Assembly: GCA_015486215.1 (NCBI GenBank)
Contig: WFSA01000283.1
Coordinates: forward strand, 1 to 37,724
DNA from: Anaerolineae bacterium
GTDB lineage: Bacteria > Chloroflexota > Anaerolineae > Promineifilales > Promineifilaceae
DNA length: 37,724 nt
Direction: 5' to 3'
Positions 8,105 to 16,321 of this stretch are shown here, one piece after another. Position numbers and translations under genes: made by a program. The notes beneath the pieces were generated by a model. The model was given only the letters and a program-made list of their open reading frames with translations. It did not search any database and had not been told where the DNA came from. Numbering within the stretch: the first letter of the stretch is position 1; every line of letters starts with the position of its first letter.

Positions 8105-8437
8105 TAGGGCGATTGCAACCTTCAAATCGCGTAACATCTCAATATTTCGAGGTGAGTACAACAAATTAAGAAAGGAACAAATTGCGTCAGTCAAGTCAAT
8201 CTGCTCTTTTCCAAATCTGCTACACTCATGTCCCTAATTTTTTGAGAAGATACCAAATCACACTGTTAAATTCCAAATTTACACCGTTTTTAGCAGCTCC
8301 GCAATCGACATAACACGTGAATTGCGGAGAATTTATGCGTTATGATTGTCGTGATCGGTTTCGTGATCGTTTTTTTTCGATTTTCGATCACGAAAACGAT
8401 CACGATCACGAATTAAGGCGAGGTTGCAATCTCCCTA
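8105..8437 (-). mobile_element. Family C element, copy 2, reverse orientation, split by a D2 insertion
   Basis: The outer ends are tagggcgattgcaacc (8105-8120) and ggttgcaatctccct (8422-8436). Flanking 10-mers CTTAAACGCA (8095-8104) and CTCAAATGCA (8438-8447) agree at 8 of 10 positions, both differences being transitions, so they look like an aged target duplication. The element is interrupted at 8131-8253 by a D2 element that duplicated 8 bases of family C sequence. It carries the same gatcacgaaa tandem units as copy 1. Confidence 0.8.
8131..8253. mobile_element. Family D2 element inserted in a family C element
   Basis: The ends are gtaacatctcaa and ttgagaagatac, matching the TIR GTATCTTCTCA. 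The interior, with aattaagaaaggaacaaatt, is shared with 32773-32895 and 37384-37506. Flanking 8-mers CAAATCGC (8123-8130) and CAAATCAC (8254-8261) match at 7 of 8. Removing the insert plus one 8-mer restores a continuous family C sequence, which proves the order of insertion. Confidence 0.82.
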
Positions 8438-8467
8438 CTCAAATGCACCCTTCAAATCTCTTCCACA

Positions 8468-8497
8468 TTGCAGAAAATTACCATCCTATGCTAGAAT
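8468..8497 (+). promoter_or_regulatory. Candidate extended -10 promoter
   Basis: TTGCAG (8468-8473), an 18-base spacer and TGC-TAGAAT (8489-8497) make a reasonable housekeeping promoter with an extended -10. About 16 bases downstream lies a hairpin followed by T-rich sequence, so any transcript would be very short unless it reads through towards the gene at 8973. Confidence 0.4.
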
Positions 8498-8513
8498 CCC
8501 GCCTTGTAGTGTG

Positions 8514-8545
8514 GCGCAATGAGTTTTTTATTGCGCTATATTTTT
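8514..8545 (+). terminator. Terminator-like hairpin
   Basis: gcgcaat (8514-8520) and attgcgc (8530-8536) form a perfect 7-bp stem with a 9-base loop, followed by tatattttt. It sits just after the promoter-like sequence at 8468-8497. Confidence 0.45.
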
Positions 8546-8564
8546 GTGAGTAGAGTAAATATAG

Positions 8565-8952
8565 GACATGGTTCAGAATTTGGCAGACCATCTTTGCAAA
8601 TTAGTAACTGCTAACGCTCTCTGAAAATTGAACCGATCTTGTGTAAGGCCATTCATGAGAAATAATGACAATCAAAATTTTGGATGATTTAAAGTATCTT
8701 CTCAAAATTTCGGGGAGACTTGACAGGTTTTCTATAATACTCTCGTGTAAAACGCGAGACTCTTATGAAACCTGTCAAGTCTTTGCCCCAATTTATTGAG
8801 ATGTTACGATTTAAATTTAGAAATGGCCTAATGCTCAAGTAGTTACGCAAATTACATCATATCGGGCAATTCACTGAATTGCCCATGCAGGGGCGAACCC
8901 GTTGGGTTGCCCTCGAAGCGTAAAGATCATGTCACGCAAAATGAATCATATC
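8565..8952. repeat. Family F remnants broken by a D1 insertion
   Basis: gacatggttcagaatt at 8565 matches the left end of family F. gcgtaaagatcatgtcacgc...atgaatcatatc at 8918-8952, with a gggcaattcactgaattgccc palindrome at about 8871-8891, matches its right half. The D1 element at 8694-8807 and unrelated sequence lie between. The whole 1-kb gap 7928-8972 is therefore repeat remnants; no gene is supported in it. Confidence 0.5.
8694..8807. mobile_element. Family D1 MITE-like element with perfect 8-bp target duplication
   Basis: The ends are gtatcttctcaa and ttgagatgttac, diverged at the right end. The interior is a long hairpin (gacttgacaggttt... and ...aaacctgtcaagtc). Perfect 8-bp direct repeats GATTTAAA flank it at 8686-8693 and 8808-8815. 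Confidence 0.85.
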
Positions 8953-8972
8953 TAAACAGAGGATGTAGACGA

Positions 8973-10637
8973 ATGAAAGTAAAACAGATTGTTTTAATGA
9001 TAATGGCTGTCCTGCTTATTGGCGGGGTGACTGCTATTCAACAAGTAACAGCACAGGAACAGGGGGCTAATATATTAGTCAACTCCAGCTTTGAAGAAGG
9101 GCATCATAGACAAGATAACTTGTCTGAAATTACTGTTCCTAATGGATGGAAGATGCACTGGCTGGATGGGCAGGCATTTGCAGGAATACATGAAGATTTG
9201 GTCGCCCGTCGCCCAGAAACGGTTGTATGGAATGCTAATGGCGGTATCCCTGCGGGGGAAGAGGTGTTGTGGCGGGATGGTATTTATACCTTCAAAATTT
9301 TCAAAGGATGGGCACCGATGTACGCCGCTTTATCCCAAGATGTGAGCGGCTTGGAAGTTGGTCGCAAATATCGCCTTATTGCCCCTATTTTTGCTGATAT
9401 TTATGATTGGGATGGCAAAAAAATCCCCCCGTGGGATCAGAATCATGGGCTTGTCCGTCTTGGTGCAAGCCCTGTTGGTACAGCTTGGCTGAGTGCCGGC
9501 ATTCAGTATAGCCCTTTTGCACCGAGTACATATGGGCAATATCAAAACCATATCTATGAGTTCGTCGCTACTAATTCTGAAATGACTATTTGGGTTGAGG
9601 TTGCCGCTTCTTACCCACATGCTAATAATGGATTTTTTACCGATGTGATCACGATGCACCCCTTGGACGCACACGGTACTGTCCCTTCTAGTGGTAATGG
9701 TTCTGCTCCGCAACAAACAGTGGCTACTTTTACCCCGATGCCTACACCAACTCCCCGTGCTGATGGTGCTGTTGTTCATATTGTCGGTGGAGCGGATTCG
9801 CTTTGGTCGGTAGCCATTCAATATGCGGAAACATTGGAAATGTCACCGGCGGATGCGCTTACGCATATTCGTAATCTAAATGATAATCCTAAATTCATCT
9901 ATGTAGGGCAGGAGTTGATGATTATAGAACCGAATGTGGAGGCAGAACCGATAGTCGAAGCGACTCCGACGGTGGAATCATTGGTGGCGGCGGATGGGGA
10001 AACGGCTCTTGAGAGCGAAGAAGCGACTGCGACTTCTGAAGAAGTGAGTTCTGAAGAGGCTGTCCCTGAAATGACGGATACGCCTGCGCCTGTTGTCAAT
10101 GATGAGGTCTCATCAGGAGCGGTGATTTGTATCTCTGCATATAATGATGCAAGCAGGGACGGGGTGAGAGGAGATGCGGAACCGTTTTTGGCGAATGTGA
10201 TTTTTACGATTACGCGGGCAGGTAATACGATTGCAACTTATGTTTCTGACGGGGTGAATGAGCCGTACTGTTTTGAGAACTTAGAGGCTGATACGTATCA
10301 GGTACAGTTTGATCCGCCAGCGAATTATATAGCGACATCACCTATAAATTGGGCGGTGTCTTTGTCTGATAATGCGTCTATCACGGCTGATTTTGGGGCG
10401 CGTGAGGTGACGGCCGATGAAATCGCACAAGCGGCAGCGAGTGATAGTGCTGATGCGGTTGCGACTGCCGGTAGTGGTGATGGAGAAACGGCCGTTGAGT
10501 CTCCTTCTACATCTGATTCAGATGCCGCTAATGAAAGCGGTGGATTTATGGATAATATGGGTAGCATTACCATTGGTATCGCCGTCGTGCTGGCATTGCT
10601 GGCTGGGGCAGGTGTGTTGTTGTTGCGACGTAGTTAA
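8973..10637 (+). CDS. Secreted, membrane-anchored LysM and SdrD-like repeat protein
   Basis: The ATG at 8973 gives 554 residues with a clean signal peptide (MKVKQIVLMIMAVLLIGGV..., cleavage near 28) and gaggatgtagacga before it. A longer reading from a TTG at 8907 only translates repeat DNA. In order: a beta-rich domain (about 33-235) opening with ILVNSSFEEG, as in carbohydrate-binding or discoidin-like modules; a T/P-rich linker; a LysM-like unit (263-316); a long acidic E/T/V-rich linker (317-380); an SdrD/Cna-B-like domain (382-477); a second low-complexity linker; and a C-terminal membrane helix ending LLLRRS (531-554). It should be displayed outside the cell and may touch peptidoglycan or sheath glycan. 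Specific ligand unknown. Confidence 0.82.
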   Translation: MKVKQIVLMIMAVLLIGGVTAIQQVTAQEQGANILVNSSFEEGHHRQDNLSEITVPNGWKMHWLDGQAFAGIHEDLVARRPETVVWNANGGIPAGEEVLWRDGIYTFKIFKGWAPMYAALSQDVSGLEVGRKYRLIAPIFADIYDWDGKKIPPWDQNHGLVRLGASPVGTAWLSAGIQYSPFAPSTYGQYQNHIYEFVATNSEMTIWVEVAASYPHANNGFFTDVITMHPLDAHGTVPSSGNGSAPQQTVATFTPMPTPTPRADGAVVHIVGGADSLWSVAIQYAETLEMSPADALTHIRNLNDNPKFIYVGQELMIIEPNVEAEPIVEATPTVESLVAADGETALESEEATATSEEVSSEEAVPEMTDTPAPVVNDEVSSGAVICISAYNDASRDGVRGDAEPFLANVIFTITRAGNTIATYVSDGVNEPYCFENLEADTYQVQFDPPANYIATSPINWAVSLSDNASITADFGAREVTADEIAQAAASDSADAVATAGSGDGETAVESPSTSDSDAANESGGFMDNMGSITIGIAVVLALLAGAGVLLLRRS

Positions 10638-10658
10638 GCTGAATTTTTTTTAAGCGGG

Positions 10659-10706
10659 CGGTGCGGCAGACGGGGAATGCTCTTCGTTTGTTGCACCGTT
10701 TTTTTT
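10659..10706 (+). terminator. Probable terminator of the LysM/SdrD-like gene
   Basis: cggtgc (10659-10664) pairs with gcaccg (10693-10698) across a ~28-base loop and is followed by eight T. It stands 22 bases after the stop codon of the plus-strand gene and runs up to the stop of the convergent YbaK gene. Confidence 0.55.
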
Positions 10707-11178
10707 ATAGTTTTTGCAAAACGGCCGTTTCCATCCCCACAACCCGTTTTAATTCAGATGTCGTCAGTTGCAGCAGAGCGTGAATTTCGCCGCCGCCGCC
10801 GTAGATGACGCTTTGGTCGTAAACGGCCGTTTCCACCACAGTCCGAAACGGCCGTAAATGACCAAACGGCGGTACAGTTCCCACCATAAACCCAGATAAC
10901 CCTTGCACTTGTACGGCCGTTGCCAACTTAATCCGTCGTCGTGACACGCCGACATAATCAGCCAGCTTTTTATAATCCGTTCGCGCCGTGCCATTAGTGA
11001 TCACCAACAGCGGCTTCCCATCCAATAAAAATAGAAGCGATTTGACGATTTGGTCAGTATGGATGCCCAATGCGGCAGCAGCGGCTGGAACAGTTGGCGT
11101 ATTCACCGTCAGCAGCACAATTTCCGCGTTGATTTTTTGTTCGTTGATGAATGCAGCTAACTGTTGGTTGTTTAACAT
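10705..11178 (-). CDS. YbaK/EbsC-family aminoacyl-tRNA deacylase
   Basis: At 157 residues this is the usual length of the stand-alone YbaK/ProX fold that hydrolyses mischarged aminoacyl-tRNA (Cys-tRNAPro for YbaK). It has the conserved lysine K46 in DQIVKSLLF, the substrate-loop GTVPPFGH near residue 98, the SRRRIKLA segment and the C-terminal GGGGEIHALLQL strand-helix. Basic residues in the middle fit tRNA contact. Three ACGGCCGT octamers lie within the gene and a fourth at its 3' end. It is convergent with the surface-protein gene and stands alone. Which mischarged tRNA it clears cannot be told from sequence. Confidence 0.9.
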   Translation of the reverse strand: MLNNQQLAAFINEQKINAEIVLLTVNTPTVPAAAAALGIHTDQIVKSLLFLLDGKPLLVITNGTARTDYKKLADYVGVSRRRIKLATAVQVQGLSGFMVGTVPPFGHLRPFRTVVETAVYDQSVIYGGGGEIHALLQLTTSELKRVVGMETAVLQKL

Positions 11179-11266
11179 GGTGGGGGAATGGGGCGCAGAT
11201 TGTCAGGATTATGAGGATGAACGCAGATAGGACAGAAAAAATCTGCGTCACCTGCGTTTTGTTTTT

Positions 11267-11521
11267 TTAGATGAGTGCCATAACCAGGGCGGTGAGAGGG
11301 AAGATGAAGAGTAGAAGACAGCCTAACCCGCTTGATTTAGTAGCCGATGCGACATCAAGCGGCGTTTGCTTAACTTCTGTTTTTGCTAATTTCTCCACCG
11401 CTTCTACCGATTCTTTCAGCGATGTGCCAAATGTAAGATGATGCTTTTTGACGGCTTTAAATTTTTCGCCTTGCAGCATGAGATCTCTTATTTCTTGCAA
11501 GATAGTATTTTTTTCGTCCAT
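11267..11521 (-). CDS. Small protein with bL12-CTD-like segment and C-terminal membrane helix
   Basis: Starting at the ATG at 11521 (84 residues; ggagaattgatacct lies upstream) rather than a TTG three codons earlier. Residues about 5-47 read IRDLMLQGEKFKAVKK followed by FGTSLKESVEAVEKL. This matches the helix-turn-helix pattern of the ribosomal protein bL12 C-terminal domain (GxKIxAIKxxRExTGLxLKEAKxxVE). Residues 65-84 are a hydrophobic tail (GLGCLLLFIFPLTALVMALI), so the protein is probably tail-anchored in the membrane. It is not bL12 itself: it lacks the N-terminal dimer domain. Such stand-alone bL12-like domains occur in small hypothetical membrane proteins; their function is unknown. Confidence 0.65.
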   Translation of the reverse strand: MDEKNTILQEIRDLMLQGEKFKAVKKHHLTFGTSLKESVEAVEKLAKTEVKQTPLDVASATKSSGLGCLLLFIFPLTALVMALI

Positions 11522-11566
11522 AGGTATCAATTCTCCATCAATTCTCCATAACTTTGTGCTAAACTA

Positions 11567-11709
11567 GTAACCGCTCAATATTGCGGGGTGACTACAACGG
11601 ATGGAAGAAATAAACGGATGGTGCAGTCGAAAAAACATCCGTTCATTTTCATAATCCGCTGTAGTTATACTAAAAACAAAATAATTTCCCCGCTTTTTTG
11701 AGAAGATAC
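11567..11709. repeat. Family D-like element with diverged interior (D3)
   Basis: It starts gtaaccgctcaatattgcgg and ends ttttttgagaagatac, so the ends resemble the D-family TIR. The interior has its own inverted repeat (caacggatg... and ...catccgttc; ...ccgctgtag) not shared with D1 or D2. No target duplication is evident. Confidence 0.5.
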
Positions 11710-11711
11710 TT

Positions 11712-11836
11712 AGGAACGAGGATTTATTTAACTACCAAAGTTGTCATTCCCGTGCCTGTCCTCACGAAGGTGGGGATGGGGGAATGACAAATGTGTAATT
11801 ATTTTTCATGAATGGCCTTGTTAAATTCTCGTTCCT
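11712..11836. repeat. Family E element, copy 1
   Basis: The ends aggaacgaggatttattta and taaattctcgttcct are imperfect inverted repeats. The centre has gtcattcccg... and ...gggggaatgac, as in the copies at 29462-29651, 30729-30778 and 36948-37131. Confidence 0.65.
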
Positions 11837-11872
11837 TGAATTACTGTTCAAGAGACGGATATACTGTTTCTA

Positions 11873-11984
11873 GTATCTTCTTAGTATTCTGTGGAGAGTT
11901 GATAAATTTTCCTAATGATACTCGTGTAAAATAAAGTGCTGATGAAATTTGTCAAATCTTGTCCACGATTTATTGAGAAGATAC
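11873..11984. mobile_element. Family D1 element with 8-bp target duplication
   Basis: Perfect 11-bp TIRs GTATCTTCTCA and TGAGAAGATAC. The interior arms around gataaatttt...gaaatttgtcaaa fold on each other. Direct repeats TGTTTCTA lie at 11865-11872 and 11985-11992; the identity extends four more bases leftwards because the target resembled the element end. Confidence 0.85.
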
Positions 11985-12031
11985 TGTTTCTACATGATTA
12001 TCAATTGCCACTTGTGAATTGTCGATTAGAG

Positions 12032-12220
12032 CAGGGCTATTGCAACTTCGCCTTAATTCGTGATCGTGATCGAAAATCAAAAAAACCGATCACGAAAACG
12101 ATCACGACAATCATAACGCATAAATTCCCCGCAATTCACATGTTATGTCAATTGTGGATCTGCTAAAAACGGTGTAAATTTGGAATTTAACAGTGTGATT
12201 TGGAGGTTGCAGTCGCCCTA
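12032..12220 (+). mobile_element. Family C element, copy 3
   Basis: The ends agggctattgcaac and ggttgcagtcgccct and the central caattcacatgttatgtcaa are shared with copy 1. It has fewer gatcacgaaa units. attagag occurs directly on the left (12025-12031) and near the right end (12222-12228), consistent with a decayed target duplication. Its right end lies 13 bases before the response-regulator ATG, so it forms the gene's immediate 5' region. Confidence 0.7.
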
Positions 12221-12233
12221 AATTAGAGAGAGT

Positions 12234-12959
12234 ATGCAGAGAATTCTTGTTGTTGATGATGAACCAGAAATTATCCGCGTGGTGCGCGGGTATTTGGAAA
12301 AAGAGGGATATATCGTGTACACGGCTGTCAACGGCCGTGCCGCTCTCGATAGTATTCGGTATGACAAGCCCGACCTCATTTTACTTGACCTCAATTTGCC
12401 AGCCAATCGCGCGGGCGAAGCGATAGACGGGCTGGATGTCGCCCATCGTGTACGGGACTCTTCGGGCGGGACGGCCGCCATCCCCATCATCATGCTCACC
12501 GCCCGCGTGGATGAGATGGACAAAATTATCGGGCTGGAAATTGGGGCTGATGATTATGTGACCAAGCCGTTCAGCCCGCGAGAGTTGGTTGCCCGTGTGC
12601 GGGCGGTGTTGCGACGGGGCATGCTGCCGTCCAAACACTCTTTCATTCGCGCCGGAGACGTGCTTATCGATCCCAGCAAACATACGGTCGAGAAAAACGG
12701 CCGTTCCATCATCACCACCCCCACCGAATTCACAATTCTAAGAACGATGGCCGCATCACCGGGACGGCCGTTTACCCGCGAAAACCTTGTTGCCGCACTC
12801 GACTTCGATTATATCGGCATGGAGCGTACCATAGACAGCCATATCAAAAATCTGCGGCATAAATTAGAAGAAAACCCGCGCAAACCGACGCTGATCCTGA
12901 CCGTTTTTGGCGTTGGGTATAAGGTGGCGGAACTGCAAGGCGGCGGAGCGGCAAAATGA
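12234..12959 (+). CDS. OmpR/PhoB-family response regulator
   Basis: The 241-residue protein has an N-terminal receiver (acidic pair D8/D9, phospho-acceptor D52 in LLDLNLP, T in IIMLTAR, K in VTKPFSP). It also has a C-terminal winged helix (about 145-235, with PTEFTILR, RENLVAAL and the DSHIKNLRHKL recognition helix). A short insertion (ANRAGEAI) follows the phosphorylation loop. The downstream kinase starts four bases before its stop (ATGA), so the pair is translationally coupled. The upstream region is a family C repeat ending 13 bases from the ATG, with gagagagt as a weak ribosome site. The promoter therefore either lies in the repeat or upstream of it. Confidence 0.95.
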   Translation: MQRILVVDDEPEIIRVVRGYLEKEGYIVYTAVNGRAALDSIRYDKPDLILLDLNLPANRAGEAIDGLDVAHRVRDSSGGTAAIPIIMLTARVDEMDKIIGLEIGADDYVTKPFSPRELVARVRAVLRRGMLPSKHSFIRAGDVLIDPSKHTVEKNGRSIITTPTEFTILRTMAASPGRPFTRENLVAALDFDYIGMERTIDSHIKNLRHKLEENPRKPTLILTVFGVGYKVAELQGGGAAK

Positions 12960-14404
12960 TCGATCCCCCCCGAACTCCCGCCGTTTCGCCCTCTCGTGAC
13001 TCCGTTCGCTTCCCTATTTTTGCTAAATTTATGGGAGCGTTGTTCATCGTTTTACTCATCGTCGGCTTGTTGATCACTGGGTTTGCCCGCCGTGCGGTCG
13101 AAACGGAGTTCCAACGGTATATTGAGCGCAATCGCAGGTTGCAAACGGATGGATTAGCACAGATATTGGCGCGATATTATGATCGCAACGGCCGTTGGGA
13201 TGGGGTGAACGAGCTGCTGAACCGCCCTGACGCGCCGCTCTCCGCGTCTGCTGGACAGCATGGACATGATCCAAATCTGCCTGATAAGGAACGCCGCTTT
13301 TGGCAAGTGATTGGGGGACGGATCTTGATTGCTGATGTAAATGGTCTCATCATCGTGGACTCTGAGGGGCAGATGGAAGGAAAAACGGTGGATGAGCATA
13401 CATTGCATTTGGGATCGCCCATCATCAGCCGAGACGGGCGGCAGGTGGGGACGACGCTGGTCGCTGTGGGTAATGCGAGGTCGGCGGCGCAGACCTCTTT
13501 TCTGCGTCAGATGCAGCAGGCAGTGCTGCTCGCTGTTCTTGCGGCGGGCGGCGTGGCACTGCTATTGGGGGCACTGTTGACTTGGGGGATGATACGGCCG
13601 TTACGCCATTTGACAACGGCCGTGCACGCCACCGCTCACGGTGATTTTAGCCAGCGCGTACAAACCCGTACTAATGACGAAATCAGCGATCTCGCCGACG
13701 CATTCAACCAAATGTCGTTCCAACTCGACCGCTCCGAAACAGCACGCCGCCAAATGACAGCCGACATCGCCCATGAATTACGAACGCCGCTCACCGTCAT
13801 TCAAGGCAATATCGAAGCGTTGCAAGACGGTATTTTCCCCCTCATTCCCGAATCACTCACCCCCATCGCCGATAAAGCGGCATTGCTGACGCGGCTGGTG
13901 GAAGATTTGCGCCAACTGGCCTTAGTTGAGGCAGGACAACTTCATCTCAACCGTCAACCTATCCATATTCTCGATTTAGCAAAACGGCTTGCTCAAGCAT
14001 TCCAGCCGATAGCGGCCGACAAAGGGGTGAGAATCCACGTTGTCGAATCCGGTTCATTGCCGCTGGTGAACGTGGACAGCCAACGGATGGAACAGGTGTT
14101 CAACAATCTGCTGTCTAATGGCATTCGGCACACACCCGCAGGCGGGGCGGTGACGATTCGCTGTCAGCCAGAAGGGGAACGGGTGCGCGTCACTGTCAGC
14201 GACACGGGCGAAGGGATTCCTTCTGATAAATTGCCCCATCTATTTGAGCGATTTTATCGAGCAGACGCGGGGCGGGGACGGGAGGATGGAAGCGGTACAG
14301 GGTTGGGCTTAGCGGTTGCTAAATCAATCGTGGAGGCGCATGATGGCACGATTGGGGCTGAAAACGGGGTGGATGGGGCTGTTTTTTGGTTTACGTTAAA
14401 ATGA
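12956..14404 (+). CDS. HAMP-containing sensor histidine kinase (BaeS-like)
   Basis: The 482-residue kinase has TM1 at about 23-43, an extracytoplasmic sensor of ~140 residues, and TM2 at about 188-212. HAMP follows (about 213-265: RPLRHLTTAV...GDFSQRV), then HisKA with H273 in DIAHELRTPL and HATPase_c with N-box NNLLSNGIRHTP, DTGEGIP and GTGLGLAVAKSI. All catalytic boxes are intact. It is co-translated with the OmpR-type regulator just upstream and should phosphorylate it. The sensed signal is not evident from the periplasmic part, which contains WQVIGGRILIADVNGLIIVDSEG, resembling a small PAS/dCache-like fold. Confidence 0.93.
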   Translation: MIDPPRTPAVSPSRDSVRFPIFAKFMGALFIVLLIVGLLITGFARRAVETEFQRYIERNRRLQTDGLAQILARYYDRNGRWDGVNELLNRPDAPLSASAGQHGHDPNLPDKERRFWQVIGGRILIADVNGLIIVDSEGQMEGKTVDEHTLHLGSPIISRDGRQVGTTLVAVGNARSAAQTSFLRQMQQAVLLAVLAAGGVALLLGALLTWGMIRPLRHLTTAVHATAHGDFSQRVQTRTNDEISDLADAFNQMSFQLDRSETARRQMTADIAHELRTPLTVIQGNIEALQDGIFPLIPESLTPIADKAALLTRLVEDLRQLALVEAGQLHLNRQPIHILDLAKRLAQAFQPIAADKGVRIHVVESGSLPLVNVDSQRMEQVFNNLLSNGIRHTPAGGAVTIRCQPEGERVRVTVSDTGEGIPSDKLPHLFERFYRADAGRGREDGSGTGLGLAVAKSIVEAHDGTIGAENGVDGAVFWFTLK

Positions 14405-14450
14405 TTTTGTTACGCCACGTAAGGAACGAGAATTTAATAACTTGCGGAAG

Positions 14451-14561
14451 TGTCTTCTCAGTATTTTGGGGAGACTTGACAAATTTTTCTAATGATACTC
14501 GTATAAAATAAAGTGTTGATGAAATTTGTCAAGTCTTGTCCACGATTTATTGGGAAGATAC
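14451..14561. mobile_element. Family D1 element downstream of the sensor kinase
   Basis: The ends tgtcttctca and tgggaagatac are each one or two bases off the D1 TIR; the interior is nearly identical to the copy at 11873. No target duplication is visible. The hairpin atcggcttttaaccgat (14563-14579) follows it and might end the kinase transcript. Confidence 0.75.
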
Positions 14562-14630
14562 AATCGGCTTTTAACCGATGCTGTAGAAATGTCCCATCTT
14601 GCCCCCCAACTGAAATGCACTCATTGACAA

Positions 14631-16034
14631 TTATCTAGCCAATTGTTCGCACGCGGGGCAGGAGCCATCGGGGCGAATGATGGCGAATCCTGCTTGCGGA
14701 TCACCGTTGGGGTCAAAACTGGTGAAGTCAACATTGAAGACAATCATCATGCGGACTTTGCCGCTGGCGGCGGAGAGCGATTTTGCCTCTGCCAGCCATG
14801 AGGCGTGATTGGCGACTGTTGTGTTGTTTGCCCATGAAAAGTTTGCGGGCAGGCTGGGGAAGCCATCACCTGATAGATAGCCTAACTCGGTGAAACAGAG
14901 TTGGCGTGCGCCGCCAAAAGCGTTGTAATACAGATTCATCGTCGGTTGGAAATACCAACTGTAATGATGTGCGCCATTGTCGGCGGGGTGTCCAGTGACA
15001 GCGGATGGGGAGGTTGCGCCTGCGTTGTGATGCACGCCGATGCAATCAGCGTAAGAAGCGGCTCCTGCGGCGGCCATTCCGCGTATATAGCGGTCATCTG
15101 CCCATGCATTATGGGCATTATCGAACCCTGTTGGGGCTAATGCGCCTGTGATCACCATCACGTTGGCATTGGCCGCTTTGATGGCGTTGTAGGATGGGGC
15201 GAGCATGTTGTTGACATAAGATGAAGGGGAGATTTCGCCGGCCGGCCATTCAAAATCAATGTTCATCTCGTTCCACACTTCGATGGCATCGGGGGAGAGG
15301 GCGGCGACATTGCCCAAAAATTGGGAAAATTGGGCAAAGTTGATGCTGCCAGAGGCGGGGTATGTGTTTGCGCCAGTGATGGAGAGCAAAATGGAAAAGC
15401 CGTTGGCGTGCGCTTGGTTGATAATGCCTGATAATGTGTTGGCATCATCGCCCGGCGACCATTTATGTTGAACTTTGATCCATTTCATACCTGCTTGTTT
15501 CATTCTGGCTTGATTGGCTAGGCTGAATGTTTGCCCGCCTAGCTCAAAACTGCCGCTTGATGTTGGCGGTGATGAGGGCGGTGCGGGCGCAGGCGCAGGG
15601 GCTGATCCTCCAGAGACGGTTAAGCGTTGGCCGACATAGATCAGATTGGGGTTGCTGATACCGTTTGTTTGGGCGATGCTGTTTACGGTTGTTCCGTATC
15701 GCATAGCGATTATGGAGAGGGTTTCGCCTGCTTGTACGATGTGGATACCGCTGCCTGACGGCGGAGCGGAAGGGGATGCAGGGGCGGGGGCGGAAGGGGC
15801 TTGTCCGTCGGGAATGTTGAGTGATTGGCCGACATGGATTAGATTGGGGTTGTTGATGCCGTTTGCTTGGGCGATGCCGTTTACGGTTGACCCAAAGCGG
15901 CGGGCGATGGCGGAGAGAGTGTCTCCAGCGGTGACTTGATAGGTCAGGGCGGAAACGGCCGTTACGGATAACACCAGTAAGATGATAGAGATAGATACGG
16001 CCGTTGCTCGTGATTTTCCAAAAATTTGTTTCAT
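14631..16034 (-). CDS. Secreted protein with two LysM domains and a GH-A clan glycosidase domain
   Basis: The ATG at 16034 (467 residues) has ggagg seven bases upstream on the coding strand and begins with a good signal peptide (cleavage near residue 29). A longer frame from 16079 has no support. LysM1 spans about 31-75 and LysM2 97-141; both bind N-acetylglucosamine polymers in other proteins. A proline/alanine linker follows, then a TIM-barrel domain (about 160-465) with the clan GH-A pattern: acid/base E256 after N255 in VWNEMN, and nucleophile candidate E383 in FTELGYLS. A C-terminal cysteine pair (CPAC) is present. It probably cuts a cell-wall, sheath or extracellular glycan; the exact GH family cannot be assigned from sequence by eye. 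Confidence 0.85.
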   Translation of the reverse strand: MKQIFGKSRATAVSISIILLVLSVTAVSALTYQVTAGDTLSAIARRFGSTVNGIAQANGINNPNLIHVGQSLNIPDGQAPSAPAPASPSAPPSGSGIHIVQAGETLSIIAMRYGTTVNSIAQTNGISNPNLIYVGQRLTVSGGSAPAPAPAPPSSPPTSSGSFELGGQTFSLANQARMKQAGMKWIKVQHKWSPGDDANTLSGIINQAHANGFSILLSITGANTYPASGSINFAQFSQFLGNVAALSPDAIEVWNEMNIDFEWPAGEISPSSYVNNMLAPSYNAIKAANANVMVITGALAPTGFDNAHNAWADDRYIRGMAAAGAASYADCIGVHHNAGATSPSAVTGHPADNGAHHYSWYFQPTMNLYYNAFGGARQLCFTELGYLSGDGFPSLPANFSWANNTTVANHASWLAEAKSLSAASGKVRMMIVFNVDFTSFDPNGDPQAGFAIIRPDGSCPACEQLAR

Positions 16035-16099
16035 AAAAAACCTCCATGTGAAGAGATGGTGATAGTGGATGTATATCAATCATCTTTTTGCTATTTCTC

Positions 16100-16238
16100 C
16101 TAATCTGGATAAACCAGAAAGGAATGATCTGCAGATTTCGCAGATTGACGTAGATAAAAACATTCAATCTGCGCTAATCTGTGAAATCTGTGGACAATTT
16201 CTTGTACATGGTACAAAAATATCGCTGATAAGGTACTA
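16100..16238 (+). repeat. Family B repeat, full copy
   Basis: About 139 bases from taatctggataaaccag to gataaggtacta. The reverse complement recurs at 37225-37363, and the terminal 27 bases at the start of the window. It contains several gcagat/aatctgcg-type words that form internal inverted repeats. Confidence 0.75.
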
Positions 16239-16321
16239 ATTATTCTGATTATACCGATCTCTATCGCCTGCCCTGTGAAGCCGATGTTAAATTGATGTTA
16301 AGTTTATGAGCATATAATTCA

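Noticed and set aside
8907-8972. Upstream TTG start for the LysM/SdrD-like protein
   Set aside because: The extra 22 residues come from a family F remnant and would precede a perfect signal peptide that starts at 8973.
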